A DNA stretch of 64,000 nucleotides from Adenanthera pavonina (Eukaryota > Streptophyta > Magnoliopsida > Fabales > Fabaceae). Positions 23,754 through 36,303 of this stretch are shown here, in pieces (positions within the stretch are counted from its first letter, which is position 1; the number at the start of each line of letters is the position of its first letter). Under the pieces are notes generated by a model, which worked only from the letters and a program-made list of their open reading frames with translations, was not told the DNA's origin and did no database searches. The stretch is from contig JAIVEN010000015.1 in NCBI GenBank assembly GCA_026686845.1, positions 7,731,501 through 7,795,500 of the forward strand. Direction: 5' to 3'. Position numbers and translations under genes: made by a program.

Positions 23754-26700
23754 TTAATCCAAGATCTTTTCACCAGTTGAAAAAACGTTCCACACCACAG
23801 TTCCAACCAAGTACAACCCAATTGAAACCTTGAAAACATCAGACCACGAACCTGATCATAGTTCAAGAGGACAAACGTACACAAATGTGGTATCAGATTC
23901 TTGCCCCAATCATCAGATTTTGATAACTTATTATTGGGCACAATGATTCATGCTTGGATGACTTGCCTTGATCTGCTACTCTACTAGGTTTGTTGTGACG
24001 AGCCAGAACTTATTAATGTTTCATGCGAATAAAGGAGAACTCAAATTGGGGCAAATTAAAGTTCAAGCCATGCTAGCTTATACAACTACAACATCACCTA
24101 ATCTACTGAACTTTGCGGTTAATTGTTCTTGAACCATATTATTAAAAATTATACTACTGACATGATAAATGAAGTAAATATGTTTTAAGAGATTATTACC
24201 TAAATCCAATCTATTAAAAGATAAGAAAACCAAGTTAATTATAAACATTTTAGACGTAAATTACTAATAAGCATGTTTGACATATATGTTTATTCTTCGT
24301 TGATTTGGGTTGCTTGTATTTAGTAGAACAAGTCTAACTTAGAACTTTTCATGCTTACAAGTTATCCATCATATAACCCCAAAGAAAACATAATTTTAGA
24401 CTATAGCCCAGAAATAAAGTATTAGCGCATCATAATTTTAGACCATATGGTACCAAGATCAAACTGATTGTAATGTCTTCAGTAGGTAAGATAGTATAAT
24501 TAACAAATACTTACCATGCTGCAGAATGTACCCAGTTGCTGCTGTTCCAAGAACACCAGCCAGTACTCCAGCAGTATTAGATAGACCAAGCAATATGCCC
24601 TGAGAAGAAAATTAGCAAATCAATACAAAACCCATCTTTCTCCTTGAACACGGAAGGTCCTATATTATAATACACAAAGATATGCTTGTGGAATATCTAG
24701 GTATAATGAATCTACTTACTGAATATCGTGGGGCAATATCTTGATGGTTGGAATATAGACCAGACTGAGAGAATGCATCAGTTCCCTATTTAGAGAGAAT
24801 ACATACCAAATTAGTGTTGTTGAATCTCAAAGTCTGAACAGTTAAACCAATCCAATCTAGTTCCTCTAAGGTTTTTCAGTTTTCACTGAAGATTAATCAA
24901 AAAGAAATCAAAAAAATAATAATGGAAGAACGAAAGAAAAGAAATTGTATCATTCAACTTTCCTAAAGTCTTGTTGCAAAGAAGTTTTACTTTGCAGAGC
25001 AGTCAGATTTGCTCCTTCATGCATTATGAACAAGAAACCATGATAAAATTACCTGATTGATACTTCAATGAGAGAAACTATGATAACAAGAACTCTTTAT
25101 CCAGATCTATTGGAGAGTTCACATACACAGAAACACACACAAAAACAAAAAAGAAAGAAAGAAAAGTCACAATTGTTCAGAGATTTCGAATATCTTAACA
25201 GGGAGATACGTAAATATCAGTACAAATCAAGATCCAAACCTGACTGCATGCCATACACAAAACAGCCATTGCAGGAGAATTTATGTGGCTCAACTGAGTT
25301 AAGAAGAAAGCAGGGCCAAGAAACCCAACTGTTTGCATTATCTGCAGAGGAAAAAATTTACCGTCAGAACCCTGCAGAACCTAAATTGTATACAGCACCA
25401 ACCAACTGAAAACTCTAAGTTGCTATACGTCCAAAGATAAAGAAGTCCAAAGAGTTTCTCTCTGACTATTGCATAGTTGAAGTTACCTTCAATAGTCTAA
25501 ACGGAGAAAAAATCTGCAGAGAAAGATGCAATAAAGAAGGTTGATGATACTGGCCTATTCAGACTTAGTAGTGAGCCCTAGAAGGTTTAATCTTGGGGTT
25601 TGGAGTTTGATTGCTAGTATGAAGAAGAAGAAGCCGAAAGAAGGTTGATGATTAACAAATTTCTTTTCAATATTAAAATGAGGAAAAAAAGGAGTGTGAA
25701 AGTAGAAGATTTTAGGCACCTTTGTATCTCATGACAAATGCGTACATTGCACGTGATAAAAACCATAAATATATATATATATATATTTTATCAAACCACT
25801 CAGTACTCAGAAGTTACATTGAACTTCAATTAATATGAGTCAAGCCAGGTAGAACTATGAGAGCGGCAAAACTCTTTCAACAAGTATTTAAAGCAGTTGC
25901 ATACCTAGGCTAGGGCTTAAACACAAAACCACTTATTAAGCTTAGCATAGCCCTCTACCAGTTAAGCTACACGTTCACGGGTAAAACCATAAATAATTTA
26001 ATATGAACAAATTGACACCTCAAAAATGGATTGCAGTTTCCCAAACTAAGAATTTCCTCCTTTTATGAAACTAAATTAAATAATAAAGAATAATATTCAT
26101 TTTAACCTTATTTTTTTAAAAAATAGTTTATAGGATTGTTTTGATACAGGTAAAAGATAGATATAGGGATAAATAAATGTTCTGCTTTAAAAAATGAATA
26201 TTTGAATTCATAATAGGCAACGGGTCCCAAACTCTTCAGGCACAGTGAAATTGGGGGGATTATAGTTAAAAAATTATAGTTCCAAGAGGAAGCTACAACA
26301 AAAAGAAAAAAGAAAAAGAACAAGATATTGATACCTTGCGAACTCTTGTAACTGATAAACCCTTGCTTACAAGAGTGTCCGCAATCCAACCACCAAAATT
26401 TGCAGAAACAGCCATTGTCAACCACGGTAAAACACAGAATAGGCTAGATTCTGTAAGATTGAACTTCAGGACCTATTATTACAGAGGAAAATAACCCTTC
26501 TGTTAAAATTAAACGTCGTCATTTTTTGCCAAGTTGCCAAGAACATTATACATCAAGATATTTACATTATGATAGTCAGCTATCCATAACTTTCAATATT
26601 AACTATGCAGAGAATTGAGGCTTGGCAAGACTGAAATGAAGAATGTTAGACTGATGGAAAGACTCACTTGGTTGTAGTATGTGGGCATCCACGTAAGAAG

Positions 26701-28762
26701 AATAAATGTTCCCCAGTTGTGACAGAAATGAGACACTATTAGAGCCCAAACAGGTGGTTTTGACAAAATTAATCCCCAAGGTATAGTTTTCACAGGTTCC
26801 TTGGAAAAGCTGTTTGTGGTAATTAACTTCTTTTCTTCAGTCCGCAGTTCAGGATCATCAAGAGGTGAACTGTGTGCCTACAGAGCAGCTCCCAGGAGAA
26901 CAGAAAGGATAAACACATGAGCAAGTGAAAAATGCGACTAGAATCAGGCAAACTTCTCAGAAACAAAAAAATAATCTAGATACAATGCAGTAAAGAAGAG
27001 GCAATTTAGTGCCAAAAAATTCTTAAGAAAACATGTATATGGGTATTTCAAATACAGGAAGGAAGAGACACTGAAAAATAAATAATTTAGAACGTGCAAA
27101 TCTTACCTTACTAAGCCAAACGGAAAACCATATCGTCCCTAATGAACCAAAGGAGTAAAATACAGATGGCCATCCAAACTGATGAATTAGAAAGGGTGAA
27201 CAGGCCAGTCCAGTGACTGATCCAAGGTACATGCCACTGTAGACCAGTGCTAATGATCTACTTCTCTCTGCTATCGGCACCCATTTTGACAGAATATTAT
27301 TCATGGCTGGCATAGCTACACCCTGAAACAGCACACAGGCCAAACGAATTGAACTCCAAATGCATATATCAAAATCACTGCTAGAACTGTGGACATCAAA
27401 AACAACAATGATAAAATATTTCCTTTTTATTGATTTGATAAATTATTTGGTAGAACTTTGCTTTTGGAAGCTTTTCTTACAAGTAGAGTGCAAATGAGCA
27501 AACCCTTCAGTCTGATTAACAAAACCCACCTCACCAATCCCCATGAATGCCCGAACAACTAGCAGGAAGGGCAATCCAAGTTTCACAGCAACAGGAGTGA
27601 GGGCAGTGGCAATGGACCACCAAACTACGCCAAATCCCAGTACCTGCTTTCCCCCCACTGTGTCTGCCCATATTCCCCCAGCAATCTGCAACCGTTGTCT
27701 ATGATTCAGAGTCATGAACTTTAAGTCCATATTTGTATATGCCCAAGCAAGAAAAGTTACTAATCAAACTTATGTTTATCAATATTAACTTTTACCTGAG
27801 TGAGCAGGTATCCCCAGAAAAAAGATGACTGTATTAGACCAACAGTGCTGGGATTCCAATTGTACTCTGCTGACATTGGAAGTATCGCAATGCTCATATT
27901 TACCTGCCAATGTGAAATAGATGGAAATATTTAAGAGTTTGGGCTAATTGAAAATTTGAAGACTTCCAATGGCATGCAAGGTAGGGCAATATTAGTTCAA
28001 GCGACTACCGTATTGAACCATGAATGTTCTTTTCTTTTTTATAGTGATAAATGAGACCACCGTATGCATCTTCGATTGAACCCAAGTTTTTCAAACGTGC
28101 ACGTTCATTTTAGCTGTCAGCGCAATGAGGGTCATTTATAATTATGCTTCCATAGCTTTTAAAAAAAATTATTTTTTCATATTTTCTACTTTAGCAACTA
28201 ATAGCGATTAGTTATGCTACTATGGCTTCTCACAGCAAAATTACGAACTGCATTTTTTATACACAGCGGCGACTGCGGCATTTCTTAATTGTAAAAACAA
28301 TTAAGAACCAAATCATTTAATATTACCAAATACGCATTAAACAAGTTTGCAAAAGCTTACTCTATCCATATTGCAGAGAAGGAACGCGGAAAAGCATAAA
28401 AGCACAATGACCCATCTCTTAGGAAATTCTTCCCACCATGGGACGACATTATCCAGTTCCTCCTTCTCAACTACAACGTTGCTAACGACATCTCCAAACT
28501 TCACCGAGTCAGGTACAGATCCGGGGAGGTCGTATGGCTCGGATTTGACATTTTCCCACACTTTCTCAGTTCCACTCTCGCCGGAACTTCGCGCGGAAAC
28601 ACGGAAGTGCGGTCGGGGTGAAGGTAATCGTAGCCAAAACAAAGAGGTATGGACGGTCAAGTGCTTAACATCAAAAGATTTTCTCGTAACGGAGATAGTA
28701 GAGGAAGGAGCTTGTGGAGTGGAAGGAAAAGAGGAAAGGAGAGCTCTGGCGCTCAACCCCAT
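23754..28762 (-). CDS. PHT4;1: PHT4;1/ANTR1-like plastid phosphate transporter, copy 2 (complete)
   Basis: Ten exons on the minus strand: 28361-28762, 27796-27903, 27530-27685, 27107-27322, 26668-26877, 26335-26472, 25240-25341, 24720-24785, 24515-24599 and 23754-23851. They total 1581 bp, 526 aa plus stop. All introns are GT-AG; all are phase 0 except the last (phase 1, splitting a Gly codon). The first ~60 residues look like a plastid transit peptide; 114-526 form the 12-helix major-facilitator domain, with NMDR-VNMSIAILPM, GGIWADTVGGKQVLGFG, GVAMPAMNNILSKWVP, the blocks CHNWGTFILLTWMPTYY and GTDAFSQSGLYSNHQDIAPR, and a C-terminus STGEKILD, all diagnostic of PHT4;1. Arabidopsis PHT4;1 is a thylakoid phosphate transporter of about 510 aa; that function is transferred by homology. 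The gene diverges from the GONST gene across about 1 kb of promoter DNA. Intron 6 contains a SINE (25771-25982). Confidence 0.95.
25771..25982 (-). mobile_element. tRNA-derived SINE with 12-bp target duplication, in PHT4;1 intron 6
   Basis: The direct repeat AAAACCATAAAT flanks the element exactly, at 25759-25770 and 25983-25994. Read on the minus strand, the body begins ACCCGTGAACGTGTAGC and holds a perfect polymerase III A box TAGCTTAACTGG (25958-25969) and, some 35 bases on, a B-box-like GTGTTTAAGCCC (about 25912-25923). The tail is an (AT)n run at 25771-25786. Length is about 212 bp. These are the defining marks of a plant SINE. It lies in the same sense as the host gene, between exons 6 and 7, and disturbs neither splice site. 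Confidence 0.88.
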
Positions 28763-29796
28763 GGGTGTTGTAAGACTTTGAACTGTTCACAACTTCTCAG
28801 GCGGAGATAGTTTTAACGAACCGGAAGAAGATATTAGGAGAAAATGGAAAGGATATTTATCAACATTGGCTTTGGTTTTGACACGTGGAGGTTGTCCTCA
28901 CACTATTCTATTCTATTCTCACCATATGCAAGATATATTATTATACATTGATGATTATAATACAAAAGAGATTGTCGGTTTTTGGGAAAAAATATATATT
29001 TAATTTCTTGGACTAACGGTAATTTTTTTGGGGTGAGAATTCAATTTTTTTAACTTACAATCAATTTTTTTAAATAATCAATTTGATACAAAAATTAAAC
29101 ATTTTTTTGTTCCAAAATACAATTTTTTTATAAAAGAATAATGACACAGGTCATGCATTTCTTTTAAAAATTTTTGGCTAGAATTTCTTTTTTAAAAAGC
29201 TTTGAATAACTTGCTAAATTGTTAAACAAGACTTGGTTCTTTATATATTTGTAATCACAATTTTTAATGAAATTGAAGTATGTATTGAATCATTTAAAAA
29301 AATAGAAATGTAACTTAAATATCAAGATATATGTGTGTCTAGATTTATAATTATAACGATCTATACTATTTATAATTCATAAATAATTCTGTTTATTTTC
29401 AAACTTTATGCAATATGTGTCTAATGAAGTATGTAAACATATTTATTTTCAAATTTTTCTAATTTTTTAGTTTTTATGCGTTAAAATGTAAAATTAGAAT
29501 ATCTACCATGAATTTAACATTTAATATTTTTTTGACCACCCAATTCAACATTTGATATACGAAAGTATAAGTCATCTGCAAATTATGTGCAAACTTGTAA
29601 CCTATAAGAATGTATGGAATAATAAATTAATTTGATCATTTTTGTTAATTCAACAAGTTTTTTTTTACCAGCGTTAATTCAAGTAGTTTGAAAACCTAAA
29701 AATAAGTCTGATTAAATAAATAAGGATATTTAATTTCTAGACGAATAATTTCTGGAGTTTTGAAGAATGAAAGTGTCATAATGATGATGTAACGAT
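28763..29796. promoter_or_regulatory. Divergent promoter region between PHT4;1 copy 2 and the GONST gene
   Basis: About 1 kb separates two genes transcribed away from each other. No clear TATA box could be assigned to either side with confidence. The middle is A/T-rich with no transposon ends recognised. Confidence 0.4.
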
Positions 29797-30284
29797 ATGC
29801 TCATTTTTAGATTCATACGCGAAATCCATGGCCACGTTCTTCTTCACTTCTTGCTCAAGTCATGGTTGCTTCTTTCTCTGACTTTGCGAGGCTCGGAGTT
29901 CGTTCCATTCTCATTATTCTATTCATTTGGCGGTACTCTTCCACCTGGAATCTCGCCTTCTGAAGATGGCGAAGGCCATGATTCATGAACTACTCCAGAT
30001 CATTAATTGCTCGCTTCATGGGTTTTCCCCTACCGTTCCAATCCCTTATGATTCAAGCTCGTTCGTTTTCACTTTTCCGTTGCGTACTATTCAAAAAGCA
30101 CAACCTCGCCAACCCTCTTTACTTGATATTCTGCAATTCGGTGGGTACCATTGTTCACTTACCGAGTGCTTGAATTGGAAATTCTTTGGCTTTTGTCGAT
30201 TTGTGGATAACCACATTGTTGATACTGTGCGTGAGATACTTGTTATCTGGTGCATTTACCCTGAGATTCCCCCGGGTCCCATTG
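29797..30284 (+). other. Probable 5' untranslated exon of the GONST gene, with upstream ORFs
   Basis: This GC-richer block precedes the coding exons and can be joined to the acceptor TTTGCAG at 30901-30907 from a donor at 30284/GTATGA or from one at 30140/GTGGGT. With the first donor an ATG-led upstream frame (29966) of 107 codons ends at a TAG only four bases before the main ATG. With the second donor, a frame from 29985 would read through into the main frame, adding about 55 residues. Exon limits are inferred only. Confidence 0.4.
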
Positions 30285-30916
30285 GTATGAGCTTCATTCA
30301 ATTGCTCCTGTTCTGTTTTTAATCATAGTTTCTTGGTGGTTTAGACGTTTTGTGTCAACATTGATCTTTTGGGCTATTTTTTTCTGCTGAATTGTGATCT
30401 TCCATCATTACTCTTGGCCAAGTGAGGTGACACGGTTTTGAAGGAATGCATGAATTGCATGACGCATCACATGGTTTTCAGCAGGCTATAATTTTTTTTT
30501 TTTTCCCGATAAGCGTGTCCTAGGAGAAGTTATGGAATGCACTTTGCTGAAAAATTATTTTCCAATTCTATGTTGGCCGTTATTATGATTTAAATGTTTA
30601 CTTGTTGATTTGAGGTGCAAGGAATTATAATTATAACTGTGACTGGTTGGCATTTAAAAACACTGGCAGGGTAATGGAATGTATGCTGCAATCTTTTGTT
30701 TATTCGGAGCAAACAGGGCCATGAAATTCTTGTAAATTAATCATTTTGTTCGACTTTTATGCTATGGGCCTTCATTTACCTTGTGGTTCCAACTCTTGAT
30801 CGAACAATAAAAGGATAGAATCTTGTACTCATGTGATATTGGCATCTGGTATTCCTTCCATCTTTCTGACATCGATCGTTTTTTGGTCTGATATTTCCTA
30901 TTTGCAGGTTAGCAAT

Positions 30917-33900
30917 ATGTCGACCGATTATGAAATAGATATAGGCAGTCACAACTTCAAAGAAGAACTAGAATTAAACCTCTTAACTTCAAAACTGTCA
31001 CTAGATGAAGAGGCTAATGCAGTGCATGAAATGCTTAATGGAATTCGTGAGCAAGAAAAGATTTCAATCAACAACTATTCTACAAATGCAGAGCGTAAAG
31101 CTTTGAGTGATAGGTGTGAAGTAAATATCCTTGTCTGTATTTGTTTATTACAAAGAGTTTTTTTTTCTTTGAAGCCAAAGTTGTTTACCTCTGTTTATTT
31201 CCCTCCCTGCTTTTATTTCTATTTGAGACATGTAACAAGTTATAGTCTATAATGTTATAAACCCTTTGCAAATATTGGTAGTCAAGTAACAAGTGAAACA
31301 CATTGATTTTTGAAGCAGGTTTCTGAAAGGAAATAAAGCATCACTTGGTTACAATGTCAATCATGTTGACGGGGAGGATAGGCGACTGCATAGACCAGCG
31401 AAGAAGTCTGGGCCTCTTCTCTCTGGAACAGCTTACTGTATTTCTTCTTGCAGCATGATAATGCTGAACAAAGTTGTTTTGTCAAGTTATAATTTCAATG
31501 CCGGAATATCTTTGATGTTTTACCAGGTGAGTTGGGGTGCTCCAGATAATGCTGAAATTTATAGTCTCACTTTGAAAGTAGAAACTTGGAAATATGTATT
31601 AGTGATATATCAGAGTTCCTATTAATGGAAATTTCTCTGCATGACGTGCATTGAACAATCATATTATAAATGAAAAAGTGCAATTTATAATGTGCGCTTT
31701 CTAATATTTTTATATTGATATATAGTTTATTTTTGTTGTTGCATCATTGATCTATTTTCTTTCTTGAAGCATGTGATAGATGCAAAATCAATAATTATGT
31801 TGCACTTCTATGCAGAATTTAATAAGCACATTGGTTGTTGTTCTGCTGGGTTTGTCTGGCGCAGTTTCAGTTGAAAAGCTCAACTGGAAGCTGGTCAGGG
31901 TCTGGATCCCTGTCAATGTGATATTTATTGGCATGCTTGTGTCAGGCATGTATAGGTATTGAATAAATTGCTATTTATATTTCGGTATATGCTACTTTTA
32001 GACCTATGGATGTGGAACTTGATTAATAAGTAGTTACCTTGTCCATCTCCTATCCACCCTTAATGTCTTCTAGTGGATTGTTCTTTTCAGTCTGAAAAAC
32101 ATCAATATTGCAATGGTGACAATTCTCAAGAATGTGACAAATATTATAACAGCAATTGGAGAGTTATATTTGTTCCAGAAAGGTCAAAATCCAAAAGTGT
32201 GGACTGCCATGTTTCTGATGGTAAATGATGCTCTTGCTTTCTATTCATTGATACGCTGTTATTTCTGACAAATAAGGATATCATTGCTGGTTACTTCATG
32301 TATTATAAAAGCATTAATTAGTCTTTTTTAATATATATCTCATATGGTCACATGCCAACATCATCTTGTCATAAAAGTTTTTAAGTGCTCGTATTAGCAA
32401 AACTTTCCAGTTGTTTTGGTTTTTTTTTTTTTCTTATATGGAATTTCAGTACTCAAAGATTAAAGTTTACATATTACTTTTTTAATTATGGCATGTTGAA
32501 GGATTTGAATATACTACCTATCAGCTTATCGCAACATTTAATCTTTGGAAGCTTCAGTATTTTATCCTTTTGTTTTGATCTATTCCTATTTTATTTCCTT
32601 GGTACTTCGAGGTTCGTGAAGAATTTTTTAGGTCTGATGTATGTGAATCTGAATAATTGGAGAATGAAATTTTCTTGACTGTTTCATTAAAGCTCAGAAA
32701 TCGCAGAAATGAGAATGCCACTGTTACTCTTTTATCAAGTATTAGTATTGTATTTATCCAGAAAAATCAGATCAACTTTTTGAAGTCTCATTGCCCTCTA
32801 TACATACTTGGTACAGATTATCTCTGCTGTCAGTGGCGGTATTACAGACCTAACCTTTGATGCAGTCGGTTATGCCTGGCAGATTATCAATTGTGTTCTT
32901 ACAGCAAGTTACTCTGTATGGATATTTAGTTTAGAATCCAATTCCTATATTCTTTTTTCCCCCCATATTCTGTGTACCCAGATCTGAGCTAGAACACTTT
33001 CTCTCTCTTTTTTTTGTGACAGCTTACCCTTAGGTGGGTTATGGATGAAGCAAAAAAGTCAACGAAATCTGGATCTCTTAATGAAGTTTCCATGGTGTTG
33101 TTGAACAATTTACTGTCTTTACCTTTTGCCATCATCTTGATTTTCCTTTTCGGGGAGTGGGATTATGTAATACACGTGTGAGTAAACATTTTTCTTTGGA
33201 TTTAAATTTGGAAAAGCCTTCTGCTTCCTCACGGTACTTTCGGTTTTGATTTCCAGGGATGTAGTTAAACTGCCCATATTTTGGGTTGTTGCAACGGCTA
33301 GTGGATTGCTTGGACTTTCCATCAGCTTTACTTCTATATGGTTCTTACATCAAACTGGTCCTACAACATATAGGTAATATATGGAGTTAAATAAGTGACT
33401 GAAGTTAAGACTAATTGGCTCTGTCATAGAAATAACTATTTTACTTGCTACAAAATTGTCATTCATTTTAGCATGTGACAATCTGACTGTGTAATTCAAT
33501 CTTAAACCTAACTCTATAGGTGTGTGCAGTTTACCAGAATATCTCATAATTATTAGTTTACTTATTCCTAATGCTTTCTTAAATGTTTCTGCTTATGATT
33601 TGTGGAATGGGTACCTATTATAGTCATTTTCCAGTAAAGCAGATGGCTAGTTATCAATTATTAGACATGTTATGTTCTTAATGGAGCTGCCATTGTTGCC
33701 CTGTGGAAAGTTAAAAAGCAATGGACAGGAATGAGTAAATTCTTAGCAGCTTCGTTGATAAATTCTTAAGGTTGTCTTTTGTTTGAATATATCCAAATTT
33801 CTCAAATACTTTCCAATATTAAAACACAACCTAAATGCACATCAATTCAATTTCGACTAAATTCCCGTTATTTTCCTGTGTTTTGAATGTTTTCTTTTCC

Positions 33901-34178
33901 CACCCTTTAATGTGCCACTAATAATTGTTTCTCATTTTATAGTTTGGTTGGATCCTTGAACAAGATTCCGATCTCCATTGCTGGCATTTTATTGTTCAAA
34001 GTTCCTCTCAGCGTATCAAATTTATTTAGTATTTTGTTTGGTAATCAACAGCACAACTATTATACTTTCATCAATATTTTTTCTTGTTTCCTATCTTCCT
34101 AAAATTTATGATGCACATTTGTTGTTTCCAGGTCTCTTTGCTGGGGTATTCTTTGCTAGAGCCAAAATGTCCAAATAA
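30917..34178 (+). CDS. GONST2: GONST-type GDP-sugar transporter (GONST2-like)
   Basis: Nine coding exons: 30917-31113, 31319-31526, 31816-31955, 32091-32220, 32817-32915, 33023-33177, 33257-33373, 33943-34040 and 34132-34178. They total 1191 bp, 396 aa. Every junction is GT-AG and in phase. After a hydrophilic N-terminus of ~90 residues comes the nucleotide-sugar/triose-phosphate translocator fold of about ten helices: SGTAYCISSCSMIMLNK, SSYNFNAGISLMFYQN, NVTNIITAIGELYLF, SAVSGGITDLTF, LTASYSLTLRW, and near the C-terminus GSLNK (352-356), the GALNK-type motif linked to GDP-sugar binding. The family imports GDP-mannose and related GDP-sugars into the Golgi lumen. I favour GONST2 over GONST1 because of the long N-terminus and because the neighbouring TPR gene matches the neighbour of Arabidopsis GONST2. 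The upstream in-frame extension (from 30833) is rejected since it crosses the acceptor. Confidence 0.93.
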
Positions 34179-35095
34179 TTAACACATTCATATGTATGTA
34201 TAGTTTTGTTTCAGATCTCAAATTCATGTTAATCCTCCATGGAGGATATTTTGTTTTAGCCAAAATCAAGAACCCAGGACTTATTATTATTTTTTATCAA
34301 CCAAGAAAATCCTGCAAGAGAAATTATCTTAATATTGTTTCAAGCTTTTATTGGCTTACTCAGCGGAAACGTTAAACATACATGTCTTCTCCAAATTATG
34401 TTATTATAAAGTTGTTTATTTTAACTCTATACTTATTGAAACAAGAATTAATAATACTCAATCCAGATTTATCTGACACATATTTATTTTATCAAATAGA
34501 GAGATACTGCTTATGTGAGCATGTTCATGGTTATTTGGTAATATTTTTATTATTCAAAATATAAGGCTTAGTTTCTTTTTTCAAATAATTTTAGTGGAAT
34601 GGAAGTGACTTTTGATAGAAAAGTAAAGTCATGAAATGTCATCATTTACTAACAAGATTAATTCCTTTTAGCATTATATTTAGTGTTAGAAAATTAGTAA
34701 TCTCTAAATTTAAGGATCTGTACCATCTTCTATCATATTTATAAATATAACATTCTTGCTCAAATATTACAAGTAATCTTATAAATTTGTGACAGGTAAC
34801 CTTAAATTAGCAAGCATTGGCGATATCATTTTTTCATTTTTATTTAAATTTTAATTGTATTTGAATTTGTTCAATTCAATATAAATTTAGTCCATCTAAA
34901 AATAAATTACGATGAATCATATCAAATTTTGAGGAATATAGTCTTTTAAATGAAAATTATTAAATTATTAAAATATATGTATTTATTAAATAAATATAAA
35001 AATTCAAATTTTGGAAAAATAATGATCTGATTAAATTTTAACATATTTATTAAATAATCATGTTTTAGACATTCATATGAATTGATTGTAGTTAG
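34179..35095. other. 3' flank of GONST gene, no gene seen
   Basis: It includes the 3' untranslated region and then A/T-rich sequence with no feature I recognise. Confidence 0.4.
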
Positions 35096-35471
35096 AGTCT
35101 CTTTGGATACATATGATAAGCGGACCAATAATTGCTTATTTTTAAAATTTGCCAACTACACCACCTATCTTAATGATCAATTATACATCAAATAAGTGAT
35201 TATGGGATAAACTGATTTTTCCTACTTATAATAATCATTTCTCCTCCACTCTATTTCTCCATAATCACTTATTTCAGTTCTCATTCTCATTATTCATACA
35301 ATAATTACTTAAATCCCTAAAATCCAAATACATTTATTTTCTCAAAATCACTTCTAAACTAAAAAACATTTAAATATAAATCACTTTTGAAATAATCATT
35401 TATTCTCATGATTAATTATGAAAAATCATTTATCCTATCAATTATGAAAAGTTTAATCCAAACATGCACTT
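35096..35471. mobile_element. hAT-like MITE, relative of 4968-5320
   Basis: The ends GAGTCTCTTTGGATACA and TTTAATCCAAACATGCAC match those at 4968-5320, as do inner words such as CATTTATTTTCTCAAAATCA and TAATCACTTATTTCA. It is more decayed than the first copy. Confidence 0.65.
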
Positions 35472-35755
35472 AATGTTATTGTTAGTATGATAATAATAGA
35501 TAGATAGGGAAAAAATATATATATATATATATATAATTTTTTAATTTATTTCTCCTAAAATATATAAATTTATTTAATAAGTATAAAAAGTCAAATTTAA
35601 AAAAAAAGAATGAAATAAAATGAAATGTATATTTTGAGACCTTTATTTTGTATATTCAAAACGAAATGAACAGTAGTAAATGAACAGAAAATTATAGAGA
35701 AATTGACTCTAATTTATTAGAGTATATTGATGATGATTCATGTGGTTATAATATA

Positions 35756-36054
35756 CTCCCTCCGGTCCCTATTATAGGGTGTTAGTTAACAAAATTTGTT
35801 TGGTCCAAAATATAAGATGTTAAGTAATAAATTTAATTTTAGTCTCAATTTTGCCTTTATTGAATGCTTTTATTACAAGTCTCAATTAACTTCTCTCTCC
35901 TCCTAACATCATTATTAATTTAATATATTTTTATTCTCTTCTTATGAGTAAAATGGGAATGTCAGAATTTTTTTCATTAATTTTATACTGTAACTAACTT
36001 TTCTTAATCCATGTGCGGTTGTTAAAAACATCTTATAATATGGATCGGAGGGAG
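35756..36054. mobile_element. Stowaway-like MITE
   Basis: CTCCCTCCGGTCCCTATTAT at the left and its inverse ATAATATGGATCGGAGGGAG at the right, flanked by TA on both sides, 299 bp. It lies just beyond the 3' end of the MYB gene. Confidence 0.9.
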
Positions 36055-36303
36055 TATATATATATTTGAAGTTCAAGATCAAGCAGTCATTGAAGAGATA
36101 CGACATATGCAATAAAAGGAATAAATTAAAGTAAAAGAACAATTAGTTCTCACGGAAATCTACTTGCTGTCTGAATCGCAATAAAAGATAAAAAGAAAAC
36201 ACAGTCCACAATAGAAGTATGAGCAATACTTTGTGAAGTTCATTATTCTAGTGGGACGCAGATTTCACATTCTTTGTCTCGAAAGGATCTAAATAGAGGT
36301 TAA

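Noticed and set aside
25912..25982. A true tRNA gene
   Set aside because: The A and B boxes are present but no cloverleaf with acceptor stem forms, and the unit has SINE target duplications.
30833..30916. Upstream in-frame start for the GONST gene
   Set aside because: It lies upstream of a good acceptor (TTTGCAG at 30901-30907) and so is probably intronic.
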